Of a stretch of DNA of 64,000 nucleotides, positions 55,163 to 63,396 are shown piece by piece; positions within the stretch are counted from its first letter, which is position 1, and each line of letters opens with the position of its first letter. This stretch comes from CAYVIB01 sp964451365. Lineage in GTDB: Bacteria > Pseudomonadota > Gammaproteobacteria > Pseudomonadales > Cellvibrionaceae. Under the pieces are notes generated by a model. The model was given only the letters and a program-made list of their open reading frames with translations. It did no database searches and was not told the origin of the DNA. Made by a program: the position numbers and the translations under genes. The DNA is taken from assembly GCA_964451365.1 (NCBI GenBank), contig CAYVIB010000028.1, positions 1 to 64,000 of the forward strand. The letters are read 5' to 3'.

Positions 55163-55792
55163 TTAATTACTGGCATTGACTGAGTCAATAACCGCCTGGC
55201 AAAGGTAGTTGGGTTCATCAGTGCCAATGCGGAACTTGCGCCCGCTCTTGAGGGTAATTTCCACTGCATCCAGGCCCGAAACATTGTAAAGCCAATGTCC
55301 CGGAGGAATAAAACGTATTCCCCACCCCCACCACCACTTGTTTTGCACAATTTCAGCGGAGGCAATTTCGCTGACAGGTTCCCGCTTGTGAATAAGACCA
55401 ATGCCAAAACGCCAGGATACCTTTTCGGAATCCACTTTGACATTGAGCGAATAAGACATTACCAACACCAACCCAAATACAAGGCTAACTGGAATTCTCA
55501 CCGGCTCGAACACCATCAGGATTACCCAGGCGGTAAAAACGAATAGAATAATCGTCCAGCCAATCTGCGTATGTCGGTAACCGGTGAAGGTCTCGTTACG
55601 CACCAGTTCCTGGTGGGGAACCTCCAGTGCCGCCGCCAGCGCCTTGGCCGTCTCCATCGACACCGCCTCGCCCTTTTCCAGGCGTTGTATTGTGCGCAGG
55701 CTGACGCCACTGGCGGTGGCCAATTCATCCTGCGACCACAATTTTCGTCCGCGCAGCTCTTTTATCAGGTCAGTTTTTAACTTCATATCCAT
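55163..55792 (-). CDS. XRE-family helix-turn-helix protein with two membrane segments
   Basis: Protein of 209 aa. The first 65 residues form a Cro/CI-type HTH (LWSQDELATASGVSLRTIQRLEKGEAVSM split over helices 2-3). Two hydrophobic segments follow (WTIILFVFTAWVILMVF and VSLVFGLVLVMSYSL) and then a roughly 100-residue C-terminal domain rich in Trp and beta strands. This is the layout of small membrane-tethered regulators; targets unknown. I chose ATG 55792 because an AGGA lies about 8 nt upstream; the open frame extends to 55891 without a better site. It lies about 107 nt downstream of the FtrA-like gene. Confidence 0.8.
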   Translation of the reverse strand: MDMKLKTDLIKELRGRKLWSQDELATASGVSLRTIQRLEKGEAVSMETAKALAAALEVPHQELVRNETFTGYRHTQIGWTIILFVFTAWVILMVFEPVRIPVSLVFGLVLVMSYSLNVKVDSEKVSWRFGIGLIHKREPVSEIASAEIVQNKWWWGWGIRFIPPGHWLYNVSGLDAVEITLKSGRKFRIGTDEPNYLCQAVIDSVNASN

Positions 55793-55899
55793 TTCCGTGA
55801 TCCTCATGTCATAGCTTGCCGGCATTGTCCATGAGGAAGCGATTTTTATTACCGTCATCGGTACGACAGCCCTATGACATTCAGCCGTCACAGGCCGAA

Positions 55900-56847
55900 T
55901 CAGCCGTTTACCCGACCTCCAAACTGCTCCCGGTACTGCTTCGGCGACACCCCGAGGACTTTCCTGAAATGATGCCGCAAGGTGGTGGCATTGGCAAAGC
56001 CGGACAGCTCGGCGATCTTCTCAATATCATGCCCGGTGGTTTCCATTAACTGCCGCGCGACACCGAGCCGCTGGGTGGTGATCCACTCCTTGGGCGAAAG
56101 GTTAAACGTGCTCTTGAAGCGACGGTCAAACGTTCGGCGCGACATATGCGCCTGACGGGCAAAACGGTCGATATCGATGGGCGAGGCGAGATTTTGCATG
56201 GCCCAGTCCAGGGAGCGGGCAAACTGGCTGGGGCGTTCGATAACCGGCGTCTCCACAAATTGGGATTGCCCGCCCTTGCGATGGGCGGAAATCACCAGCC
56301 GACGGGCAACATGGTTGGCCACGCGATAGCCGTAATCACCCCGGATGACTTCGATCCCCAGATCGATAGCCGCGGCACTGCCGGCCGAGCAACCGATTTT
56401 TCCATCATAGATATAGAGAACGTCGTCCACGTAGCGGACCCGTGGGTAGCGCGCTTTCAGTTTTTCCGCGTAACACCAGTGGGTCGTGGCTTCGCGCCCG
56501 TTCAAAAAACCCATTTCCGCCAACAAAAAAGCGCCCGAACAAAAGGAAAGTATCCGCTTTCCCGCCTCGAACGCCGCGCTTAGCGCTTCCTTTATATCAG
56601 CCGGAACCGGCTTGCCGCCGGTGTCCCAACTCGGCACCACAATCATGCTGTACTCAACCAGGCTGGTTACCGGTCTGACCGTCAGACTCACCCCACCGGT
56701 AGCCCCCAGCGGCCGGGCGCAGAACGACACCACGTCGCACTTGTACCAATCCTTCAACTCCGGCCGCCGCAGCGCAAAAAGCTCCACCGCGCAGCCAAGT
56801 TCAAACAAGGCCGTATTGTCGTGAACAAGAATGGCGACATTATGCAT
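55900..56847 (-). CDS. ftrA: FtrA/GlxA-type AraC-family transcriptional regulator
   Basis: Protein of 315 aa. An N-terminal DJ-1/PfpI-like (class I amidotransferase-like) domain about 1-190 includes FCSGAFLLAEMG around the nucleophile-elbow cysteine and a CSAGSAAAIDLG segment. An AraC-type DNA-binding domain covers about 210-310, with two HTH units (MSRRTFDRRFKSTFN and GFANATTLRHHFRKVLGVSP). FtrA regulators are usually encoded beside a small rhodanese; here the rhodanese lies divergently 119 nt away, and the shared intergenic region is the probable operator. The effector is unknown. Confidence 0.88.
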   Translation of the reverse strand: MHNVAILVHDNTALFELGCAVELFALRRPELKDWYKCDVVSFCARPLGATGGVSLTVRPVTSLVEYSMIVVPSWDTGGKPVPADIKEALSAAFEAGKRILSFCSGAFLLAEMGFLNGREATTHWCYAEKLKARYPRVRYVDDVLYIYDGKIGCSAGSAAAIDLGIEVIRGDYGYRVANHVARRLVISAHRKGGQSQFVETPVIERPSQFARSLDWAMQNLASPIDIDRFARQAHMSRRTFDRRFKSTFNLSPKEWITTQRLGVARQLMETTGHDIEKIAELSGFANATTLRHHFRKVLGVSPKQYREQFGGRVNG

Positions 56848-56966
56848 AAACGGACCTTGAGGGTGGGTTTGGCCGGATATTAACGAAAACTGTCTTTCAA
56901 GCCAATGGAGACGGATAGCCTGCCATTCGACAATATCTCCGAACCCACACCACAGGAGGACTATTT

Positions 56967-57380
56967 ATGTCATCAGCTGTTTCCCGCCCGCCCGCCGCCG
57001 ACAGTAACGAAGCGCTGGTTCATTTCGAAGCCCTGTTGCGGTTCGAAACCGATTGCTGGGATGTGCACCATGCAATCACCAACGATCGACAGGATTTTGT
57101 TTTGCTCGACGTGCGCGGCGAGGAAGCCTACCGCCGGGGCCATGTACCGGCGGCCAGGAACCTGCCCCACAGCCATATCAGCGAGGAAAGCCTGGCGGAA
57201 TTCCCCGCGGAGACTCTCTTCGTTGTCTACTGCGCCGGCCCCCATTGCAACGGCGCCGACAAGGCGGCGATACGACTGGCGCGACTGAGACGCCCGGTCA
57301 AGAAGATGATCGGTCGTATCACCGGTTGGCTGGACGAAGGATTTAGCCTGCAAAAACAAGGTCGATCAGATAAGGATTGA
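56967..57380 (+). CDS. Rhodanese-like single-domain protein (FtrA-associated)
   Basis: Protein of 137 aa with one rhodanese domain: FVLLDVRGEEAYRRGHVPAA (CH2A-type) and the active-site loop VVYCAGPHCNGADKAA, with Cys89 as probable persulfide-forming residue and Cys94 five residues on. It probably transfers sulfane sulfur or senses sulfur or oxidant stress together with the divergent FtrA-type regulator. A strong AGGAGG ribosome site precedes ATG 56967. Confidence 0.88.
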   Translation: MSSAVSRPPAADSNEALVHFEALLRFETDCWDVHHAITNDRQDFVLLDVRGEEAYRRGHVPAARNLPHSHISEESLAEFPAETLFVVYCAGPHCNGADKAAIRLARLRRPVKKMIGRITGWLDEGFSLQKQGRSDKD

Positions 57381-57455
57381 TCCCGGTGTGCCCTGTTATT
57401 TTTGATGACCGGCGGAATGGCGGGGCGCCACATGGAAGGTAACAACCCAAGAAGT

Positions 57456-58436
57456 CTATTCTTCTTCGTGGCGGAACTGTTTTACCGGGCTTACAACTAC
57501 ATCCTTGATCTTCCAGTCCAGGTCTTCAAGTTCCTTGTCCAACGCCTGGATTCTTTCTATCAGATCTTTTTCGTCCGTGGGAATAACAACAATATCGCCA
57601 AAAAATACCATACCGTGTTCCCGCATCCTGACACGGACATCCTTTACCCAATCCTGTTTCAGGCAGGTATCGATAACACGGTTTACCAGCGGATGAATAT
57701 GTTTGTTGTCGTAGGTTTTTGGCAGCCCCTCCATAAGGTCTTTCACACTGTCCCTGGTTCGTGAGAATCCGTCATAAACAATATTGAGGGATATTAAAAT
57801 CGCCGCCACCACATCCGCCCACCACAGGCCAAACCCTATCCCCAAAATGCCAACAATCCCGGCGCCCGCGGTCATCCAGTCCGCCTTTTGCGCTTCCGAA
57901 TCCACGTACAGTATTTTTCCGTGCAGATCACGGGCAAGGGGCAGCTTTTTTCGCCCCAGGATCATGGCTGGAATAAAGCTGTAAAGCAAAGCCAGTATCA
58001 TCAGCCAACCCATCCATATCTCCCGTCCCCACAGATTAATCGTGCCGACGGTTGGATGATCTTTGCGCAGCAAGCCAATTGCGGAATCAACCAGAATATA
58101 CAAGCCAAGAATCAGAAGCGCGACCGAGCCGGTAATAAAAGCCACGGTAAAAGCTTTGTGGTGGCCGTAGGGGTGACCCGTGCTGGAACGCTTGTCGAAA
58201 AAATGCGACGCCACCAAAAACGCAATCGCGGGAAAAATGCTGACCACGTCTTCCACCCAGGCCGCTTTCATTGCCGCCGACGACCCCATGGCAAGAAACA
58301 TTACCACCGCGACACTCAACAGATAAAAAAAAGTTATCCATTCCATTAATCGGGCTTTGCGAAACATGGGTACCAGGTCACCCGGCAACTCAAACTGCCG
58401 GGCGCCGCCGATATATTCGCTAATATCCCTGGGCAT
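57456..58436 (-). CDS. Cation diffusion facilitator (CDF) family metal transporter
   Basis: Protein of 326 aa with about six membrane segments and a cytoplasmic C-terminal domain. The usual metal-site motifs are altered: segment 2 carries VEDVVSIFP, a HPYGHHKAFT region follows, and segment 5 carries WADVVAAILISL. These are recognisable as CDF but in the divergent form where HxxxD is replaced by ExxD-like residues. Members export Zn, Fe, Mn or Co by proton antiport. The start overlaps the upstream solute-binding lipoprotein gene by 17 nt, so the two are translated together. The substrate cannot be told from sequence. Confidence 0.85.
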   Translation of the reverse strand: MPRDISEYIGGARQFELPGDLVPMFRKARLMEWITFFYLLSVAVVMFLAMGSSAAMKAAWVEDVVSIFPAIAFLVASHFFDKRSSTGHPYGHHKAFTVAFITGSVALLILGLYILVDSAIGLLRKDHPTVGTINLWGREIWMGWLMILALLYSFIPAMILGRKKLPLARDLHGKILYVDSEAQKADWMTAGAGIVGILGIGFGLWWADVVAAILISLNIVYDGFSRTRDSVKDLMEGLPKTYDNKHIHPLVNRVIDTCLKQDWVKDVRVRMREHGMVFFGDIVVIPTDEKDLIERIQALDKELEDLDWKIKDVVVSPVKQFRHEEE

Positions 58437-59091
58437 TTAAATAATTCTCCAAAGCAACGAGTAAACCGTTCTCCCCTTTCGGCACGGCAAGTACATGCTT
58501 GTGTATTACCAGGCGCAAGGTCTGTGGCCCGCATCCCGTTGCTTCCGCTTCATTTTCAGGTACGGCTACCAGACCCTGGTAGCCATTCAGGGAGTCGACA
58601 ATAACAGGAGTGCCGCCTTGTTTTTTAACATCGGCAATCGTAGCGGATCCTTTTTCCACAGCCACCGGCATACGTTCAATCTGGCGCGGAACAGGAACTG
58701 AATTTGTACTACATACAACAACGCTTTCCTTTTTATACGGATTGGTTAAGCCAACTCGCTTGCGCCAGGGCGTTTTCCTGGTGAGCCCGCCGATGACGAT
58801 ATGAAGCTCACCCTGCTCCAATATCGATAAAATATCGCTCTCGCTTCCGCTCATCCATTCAACCCCGGTACCGATGGACTGCGAAAAATTTTTGATGATG
58901 TCCGCTTCCACACCGGTTATCCGGCTTTCGCGCACTTCCACCCACGGCGGCGAGTGAATCGCTCCAACACGCAGGCCACTCATTTTTGCTTTTTCTAAAG
59001 AGGAATCAGGATCTCTCGGATACGAATCGCAGCCTGCCAAAAAGACATTACAAAGCGCAACTACAACTGTGAGCAACGATTTGATACCCAT
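58420..59091 (-). CDS. Solute-binding (SBP_bac_3-like) lipoprotein
   Basis: Protein of about 223 aa: lipoprotein signal with lipobox VFLAGC, then a family-3 periplasmic binding fold (GLRVGAIHSPPWVEV, ITGVEADIIKNFSQ, GELHIVIGGLTRKTPWRKRV). It is slightly short for the family. No ABC permease or ATPase is nearby; instead it overlaps a CDF transporter gene by 17 nt, an unusual pairing. ATG 59091 puts the lipobox at residue 21; the open frame continues upstream to 59154 without a good ribosome site. Confidence 0.8.
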   Translation of the reverse strand: MGIKSLLTVVVALCNVFLAGCDSYPRDPDSSLEKAKMSGLRVGAIHSPPWVEVRESRITGVEADIIKNFSQSIGTGVEWMSGSESDILSILEQGELHIVIGGLTRKTPWRKRVGLTNPYKKESVVVCSTNSVPVPRQIERMPVAVEKGSATIADVKKQGGTPVIVDSLNGYQGLVAVPENEAEATGCGPQTLRLVIHKHVLAVPKGENGLLVALENYLNAQGY

Positions 59092-59516
59092 AATGGCTGT
59101 TCTACGCGCAAATTTATAATCGATAAAAGCAATTGCAGTGCCATCACCGGGCAAAAATGCTAACTCTGCATTTTACATTTACTGTCTCGTCCGTCTGCAA
59201 ACGTACCTCTTCCTGAAAGGAAATCCCGCTCTTCTCGGTGAAGTGCTGAATGGCCTTTTTCCGCTTGCGTGGTTTGCAAGCCCCGATTATGAGAGGGCCC
59301 TTCTGTTCCTGCCCTATTTCAACCATTTAAATCCGGCGGGGAACGGAAGAAACTTTCTCATCGGATTACACTAACCTTCGCCACTTCGGCACACCAAAAA
59401 GTACATTCCATTTTTACCCCAGGTAGCGCTATACGCTACTTCTCCCACGCTGGTTGTTGCTTCTTTGAACAACCCCTATGGTTCAGCCCCGAGCCATATC
59501 ACAAGGAGCTTACCCA
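59092..59516. other. Divergent intergenic region
   Basis: About 420 nt between divergent genes, holding their promoters. Overlapping frames at 59138-59374 (plus) and 59144-59326 (minus, a basic peptide rich in Lys/Arg/Glu) are too weak to call. A clear AAGGAG lies near 59502 for the plus-strand gene. Confidence 0.4.
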
Positions 59517-60173
59517 ATGAAACTCAAAACCATTTTCACCAGCATCAATGCCAGTTTTGATGGCATGGTGCGCAAGATAGAAAATCACGAGGCGGTGGCG
59601 GATTGTGTTATCCAGGAAGTCCGCCAGTCAGCCGCCAAAATCCGCAGCCAGCTTAACCTGGCGTACACCCGCCAGAACATTCACGCCAACAAGGAAAAAC
59701 AATTGCTCGACGATTGTCGGCGCTGGCGCGAACGCGCGATTGCCTGTCGAAAGGATGACGAGGAAAAAGCGTTGCGTTGCGTGCAGTCCCTGAAAAATGC
59801 CGAAAATTCCCTGGGCAGGCTGCAGCATCAAATGCGCGAAAACCAGCAGCTTATCGACAACCTGGAGAGCCACCTGACAGAAGTGGAGCAGCACCTGGCG
59901 GAACTGCAAAACAAAAAAGAAAGCCTCAGCGCCCGCGCGGCGCGCAACAAAGCCGCCTCGTGCGTGCAGCACACTTCCCCACCAGCTGGCTTCGACAATG
60001 TATTTGAACGTTGGGAAACCCAGGTGACAGCGGATGAGTATGGCACCGTGGCCGGTGCTGGCAGCAGTGACTCATTGGACCGGGAATTTCGCCAGCAGGA
60101 AGACAAGGCCGCTTTAAAGGCGGAACTGGATGCTCTGGTGAATGATGTTCAATCCCCCGTGGAGGAAAAGTAA
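59517..60173 (+). CDS. PspA/IM30-like coiled-coil protein
   Basis: Protein of 218 aa, predicted mostly helical with a long coiled coil (about residues 20-150) rich in Gln, Glu, Lys and Arg, followed by a short Gly/Ser-rich linker and a C-terminal acidic helix. The MKLKTIFTSINASFDGMVRKIENHEAV start resembles PspA/IM30 membrane-binding helices. Such proteins form ESCRT-III-like assemblies that stabilise the inner membrane. ATG 59517 follows an AAGGAG. The stop overlaps the start of the next membrane protein (TAATG), suggesting the two products work together. Confidence 0.75.
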   Translation: MKLKTIFTSINASFDGMVRKIENHEAVADCVIQEVRQSAAKIRSQLNLAYTRQNIHANKEKQLLDDCRRWRERAIACRKDDEEKALRCVQSLKNAENSLGRLQHQMRENQQLIDNLESHLTEVEQHLAELQNKKESLSARAARNKAASCVQHTSPPAGFDNVFERWETQVTADEYGTVAGAGSSDSLDREFRQQEDKAALKAELDALVNDVQSPVEEK

Positions 60174-61504
60174 TGAACATGCATGTGGCGGTCAAAGACC
60201 CTTTAATTCACGATAGCGAAGAGGGAGAGCATCCCCCGAGCCGGTTCGCGGGCTATCTGCGAATACTCGGCGCTCTGGCGGTAGTCGGCTCCGGTGTTCT
60301 TTACATGTTGCAGGGCCTGCACACCATCGACGTTAATTTGCGTTACTGGATTTATATCGCACTTATGCTGGTATTGGGCGCGGGCGGCATTTTCAGTTAT
60401 AAACTGGTGCAGGATCGCAAGGGCGCGCGGCTGTTTTTTGGTTTGGCCGTCGCAATGGTACCAGTGCAGTTTTCCCAATTGGGCGGGATGGTGTTCAATT
60501 ACCTTGGCGGTGGTCACGGCAATTTAATGGAAATTTTCCAGTTTGCCAGCGGGTCGCCCGTTTTCCTTTTATCAATGTCCGTTGTAAGCCTGGTGGTTGC
60601 CATCGCCATCAATTTTTCGGCGTTTTCGATACTTTGTCGCCCCCACGCAAAAAATTTGACGCTGGTATTTGCCGCACTGAATCTGGCAATGCTCCTTCCC
60701 GTGCGGGAATTTCCCATGGGCCTTCTGTTAATTGGCGGAATGGCCGGCGCGATTTTCCTGTTGGAAAAAAACCTGTTCAGCCGGGATACCCGGTTTAAAA
60801 CCCTGGAAGGTATTTCCGTACGTGCGATGTTCCTGCTCCCGTTGATCATCTCGATGGTGCGGTCAGGGTTTCACGAAAACACTTTGCTGGGCGCGAGCAT
60901 GCTCACCGGCCTGGCAGCCATCAGCCTGATCCACTTTGGCCGCTGTTGGTTTAATAAGGGGAAATGGCACGAAATTCTGTTGTTTATCGCTTACATTATC
61001 GGAATATTTGCAAGCTGCGGTATTTCCACATGGTTTATCTCGTCGCTGCCCGCCTCGGTCGACCTGGCGGACAGTATGGAGGGCTTCACCTTTATCGCTC
61101 CGGCAGTAGCCTGGTCAGGCTACATCAGTTACCTCTCCAAGCATTATAAAAACTTTTATCGCACGACCGGCATTATCACGCTGGTGATAACGAATCTCAT
61201 AATGTTGTTCGACGCCACCGCCGGCGGTTTACTTATTACCTGCCTGCTCGGTTCCGTCCTGGTGTTGTGGGGCGTGCGCGAAAAAGCGCGCTTGCCCGTT
61301 GTCGCCGGTGTGATGATGAGCGTGGCAAGCGTGGGGGGGTTGTTACTGCTTTCGTTTACCAGTATCAGCATTAACGTTTGGCTCGCGCTCGCGATTGCCG
61401 GCGTTTTGTTGGTTGGGCTGTCTTCGGTGCTGGAAAAATACGGCCGGCAATGGGTATCCAGTGGCAGGGAGCACCTCATTGCATTTTCAGGCTGGAACAA
61501 CTGA
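60173..61504 (+). CDS. Polytopic inner-membrane protein, unknown function
   Basis: Protein of 443 aa with about 11-12 hydrophobic segments from residue 30 to 425 and a short charged N-terminus. No transport or enzyme motif recognised. The last segments carry LALAIAGVLLVGLSSVLEKYG, then a cytoplasmic tail. It is translationally coupled by TAATG to the PspA-like gene and followed by a strong terminator, so the two form a bicistronic unit. The pairing suggests the membrane protein recruits the PspA-like protein or is protected by it. Confidence 0.8.
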   Translation: MNMHVAVKDPLIHDSEEGEHPPSRFAGYLRILGALAVVGSGVLYMLQGLHTIDVNLRYWIYIALMLVLGAGGIFSYKLVQDRKGARLFFGLAVAMVPVQFSQLGGMVFNYLGGGHGNLMEIFQFASGSPVFLLSMSVVSLVVAIAINFSAFSILCRPHAKNLTLVFAALNLAMLLPVREFPMGLLLIGGMAGAIFLLEKNLFSRDTRFKTLEGISVRAMFLLPLIISMVRSGFHENTLLGASMLTGLAAISLIHFGRCWFNKGKWHEILLFIAYIIGIFASCGISTWFISSLPASVDLADSMEGFTFIAPAVAWSGYISYLSKHYKNFYRTTGIITLVITNLIMLFDATAGGLLITCLLGSVLVLWGVREKARLPVVAGVMMSVASVGGLLLLSFTSISINVWLALAIAGVLLVGLSSVLEKYGRQWVSSGREHLIAFSGWNN

Positions 61505-61828
61505 TTCAGCTATCACCACCTCGCTCCCCGATACCGGCGCCGCGCGCGCCGGTTTCTTTTTTTGGTCACGATCAATGAACCGCTCTAATAATTCGCCGCT
61601 TTTTCCGACGGTGTCTATACTCATGTGGGCAAGTGATATCCGATCCTTTTATATGTCGTGCCAACGAAGCCGATCGATCCGTTTAAGAAAAAAAGCTTAA
61701 CGAAGTGCCATTCATATCGGGGTTTATTTTTGGTCAATTTTTCCCTTCCTTTTATATATTCACGTCTATACTCGGTCTAGCAACGTTGGTTGCGGGCAAA
61801 CCCATTTTTTAAGATGTAATTGAGAGTT
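61505..61828. other. Intergenic region with terminator and promoter of the porin-like gene
   Basis: About 320 nt without a gene. It begins with the terminator at 61533-61563. The AT-rich part from 61680 to 61800 probably carries the promoter of the porin-like gene. Confidence 0.4.
61533..61563 (+). terminator. Rho-independent terminator of the PspA-like/membrane pair
   Basis: ACCGGCGC-CGCGC-GCGCCGGT, a perfect 8-bp GC-rich stem with a 5-nt loop, followed by TTCTTTTTTT. It starts 29 nt after the membrane-protein stop. Confidence 0.85.
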
Positions 61829-62857
61829 ATGAAAAAAAGAAATCTACTACCTTTTAGCTTTATCGCATTCCTGGGGTCCTCTTCGGCTTTTGGTGCCGAT
61901 TTTCACTGGAGCGGATTTATGTCCGTTGCCGGCGGGATGACATTGGAAGACAACACAACCTTCATAGTTGAACCAACAACCCTGGGCGTTTACGACAACA
62001 ACTTCCGCTTTGATGCGGAATCGGTAGTGGGATTGCAAACACAGGCGGTGATTTCAGATAAATTACGCGGAACCGTGCAATTGGTGGCAAAAAGTTATAA
62101 CAATTACGATGCCGCTATCGATTGGGCATATCTAAGCTATAACCTGAAGCCTAACCTGACCCTCAATGCCGGCCGTTTCCGATTGCCACTTTATTATTAT
62201 TCTGATTTTCTCGACGTGGGGTACGCTTATTACTGGGTGCGTCCGCCGGTCGAGGTTTATTCAACCCATACGGCAACCCTGGAAGGGGTGAACCTGTATC
62301 ACACAAGCATTATCGGCGATGTGGAAATTGCCACGCAGGCATGGTATGGCGCCGATAAAACCACACAGGAATCGGAATTTGGCGCAACGACGTACGACTC
62401 GTATAACAATACAGGCATCAACACCCAGTTGGAATGGGAATGGTTAAAGGTAAGATTGCTTTATCTTTCCACGGATGTCACGGCCGACAGTTTTTACTAT
62501 GATCCGATAGAAGTCGATGTCACATTCAAGGCGGCTGCTTTCATGATCGACCACGGTAATTTCATATGGCGAAGCGAGATTACGGAAACCGCCTCGGATC
62601 AGTCCGACGATGTAGCCTGGTACGCATCGGCAGCTTATACGCTGGGCGATTTCACTCCTCATGTGACACACGCCAGAATTCATTCCGAGACCGACAGCCG
62701 TTTTCCCGACAGCACCAGCAATACGGTTGGCGTGTCCTGGAATTTTCATCCGTCCGCGGTGTTAAAGCTTGAATACACGGATACCGAACAGGAAAGCCTT
62801 ACTCTCCCGACAATGAATGGCGGCATGATTTCCACCGCCATTGATATTCTGTTTTAA
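61829..62857 (+). CDS. Porin-like outer-membrane beta-barrel protein
   Basis: Protein of 342 aa with a cleavable signal peptide (ends SSAFGA-D) and alternating aromatic/hydrophobic strands throughout, ending in a hydrophobic residue (TAIDILF), as in outer-membrane barrels whose C-terminal Phe signals insertion. It includes the porin-like LNAGRFRLPLYYYSDF segment also found in sulfate/phosphate-selective and DcaP-like barrels. Substrate unknown. ATG 61829 is chosen over a TTG 9 nt upstream. Its stop lies 15 nt before the PstS-like gene, so they form an operon. Confidence 0.8.
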   Translation: MKKRNLLPFSFIAFLGSSSAFGADFHWSGFMSVAGGMTLEDNTTFIVEPTTLGVYDNNFRFDAESVVGLQTQAVISDKLRGTVQLVAKSYNNYDAAIDWAYLSYNLKPNLTLNAGRFRLPLYYYSDFLDVGYAYYWVRPPVEVYSTHTATLEGVNLYHTSIIGDVEIATQAWYGADKTTQESEFGATTYDSYNNTGINTQLEWEWLKVRLLYLSTDVTADSFYYDPIEVDVTFKAAAFMIDHGNFIWRSEITETASDQSDDVAWYASAAYTLGDFTPHVTHARIHSETDSRFPDSTSNTVGVSWNFHPSAVLKLEYTDTEQESLTLPTMNGGMISTAIDILF

Positions 62858-62872
62858 CAGCAGGGGGTTGAC

Positions 62873-63295
62873 ATGAAAAAGTTCAGTCTTAAATTGCTCC
62901 TGGTTTTAGGTGCCAATTTGTTGGCGCTGCCGGGTTTTGCCGAATATGTGGTCGTTGCCCATCCTGATGTAGATACCACCCTGTCGCGGCAGGATGTGGA
63001 GCGGATATTTCTCGCCAAGGCCAAAACCCTTCCCGACGGTGCGGCCGCCGCGCCGGTCAATCAGCAGGAGGGGTCGGCAATACGGGTAGCATTCGACAGT
63101 CAGGTTGTCGGCAAAAGCGAGTCCCAGATGAAGTCCTATTGGGCAAAGCTGATTTTTACCGGCAAGGCAGTGCCATTGAAAGTGGTAAGCGGCGATAAGG
63201 AAGTGCTGGCGTTTGTCGCGAGTCAGCCGGGCGCCATCGGTTATGTGGATGCCGCCAGCACGGATGACTCGGTGAGGGTGTTGTTCAGTTTTTAG
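62873..63295 (+). CDS. Small periplasmic PstS-like substrate-binding protein
   Basis: Protein of 140 aa with a signal peptide (MKKFSLKLLLVLGANLLALPGFA) and a reduced PBP-like domain: VDTTLSRQDVERIFLAK, an SYWAKLIFTGKAVP segment, and SQPGAIGYVDAAS near the end. This is the arrangement of the short phosphate-binding-like proteins found in marine proteobacteria. At about half the length of PstS it may serve as a sensor partner, not a transporter component. It sits between a porin-like gene and a receptor-like gene, consistent with detecting a solute that enters through the porin. AGGGGG ribosome site. Confidence 0.78.
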   Translation: MKKFSLKLLLVLGANLLALPGFAEYVVVAHPDVDTTLSRQDVERIFLAKAKTLPDGAAAAPVNQQEGSAIRVAFDSQVVGKSESQMKSYWAKLIFTGKAVPLKVVSGDKEVLAFVASQPGAIGYVDAASTDDSVRVLFSF

Positions 63296-63396
63296 TGTCG
63301 AATCACACGCGGGTCGCGGCAGCGCTGCGCTTCCCGCAGTTTCGACTACACTTAAAAAATGCCTGTCATTTGGTTTACCGCAAGAGATAAAACACG

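Noticed and set aside
59144..59326. 60-codon basic peptide on the minus strand
   Set aside because: Overlaps an equally open plus-strand frame and has no ribosome site or known relative.
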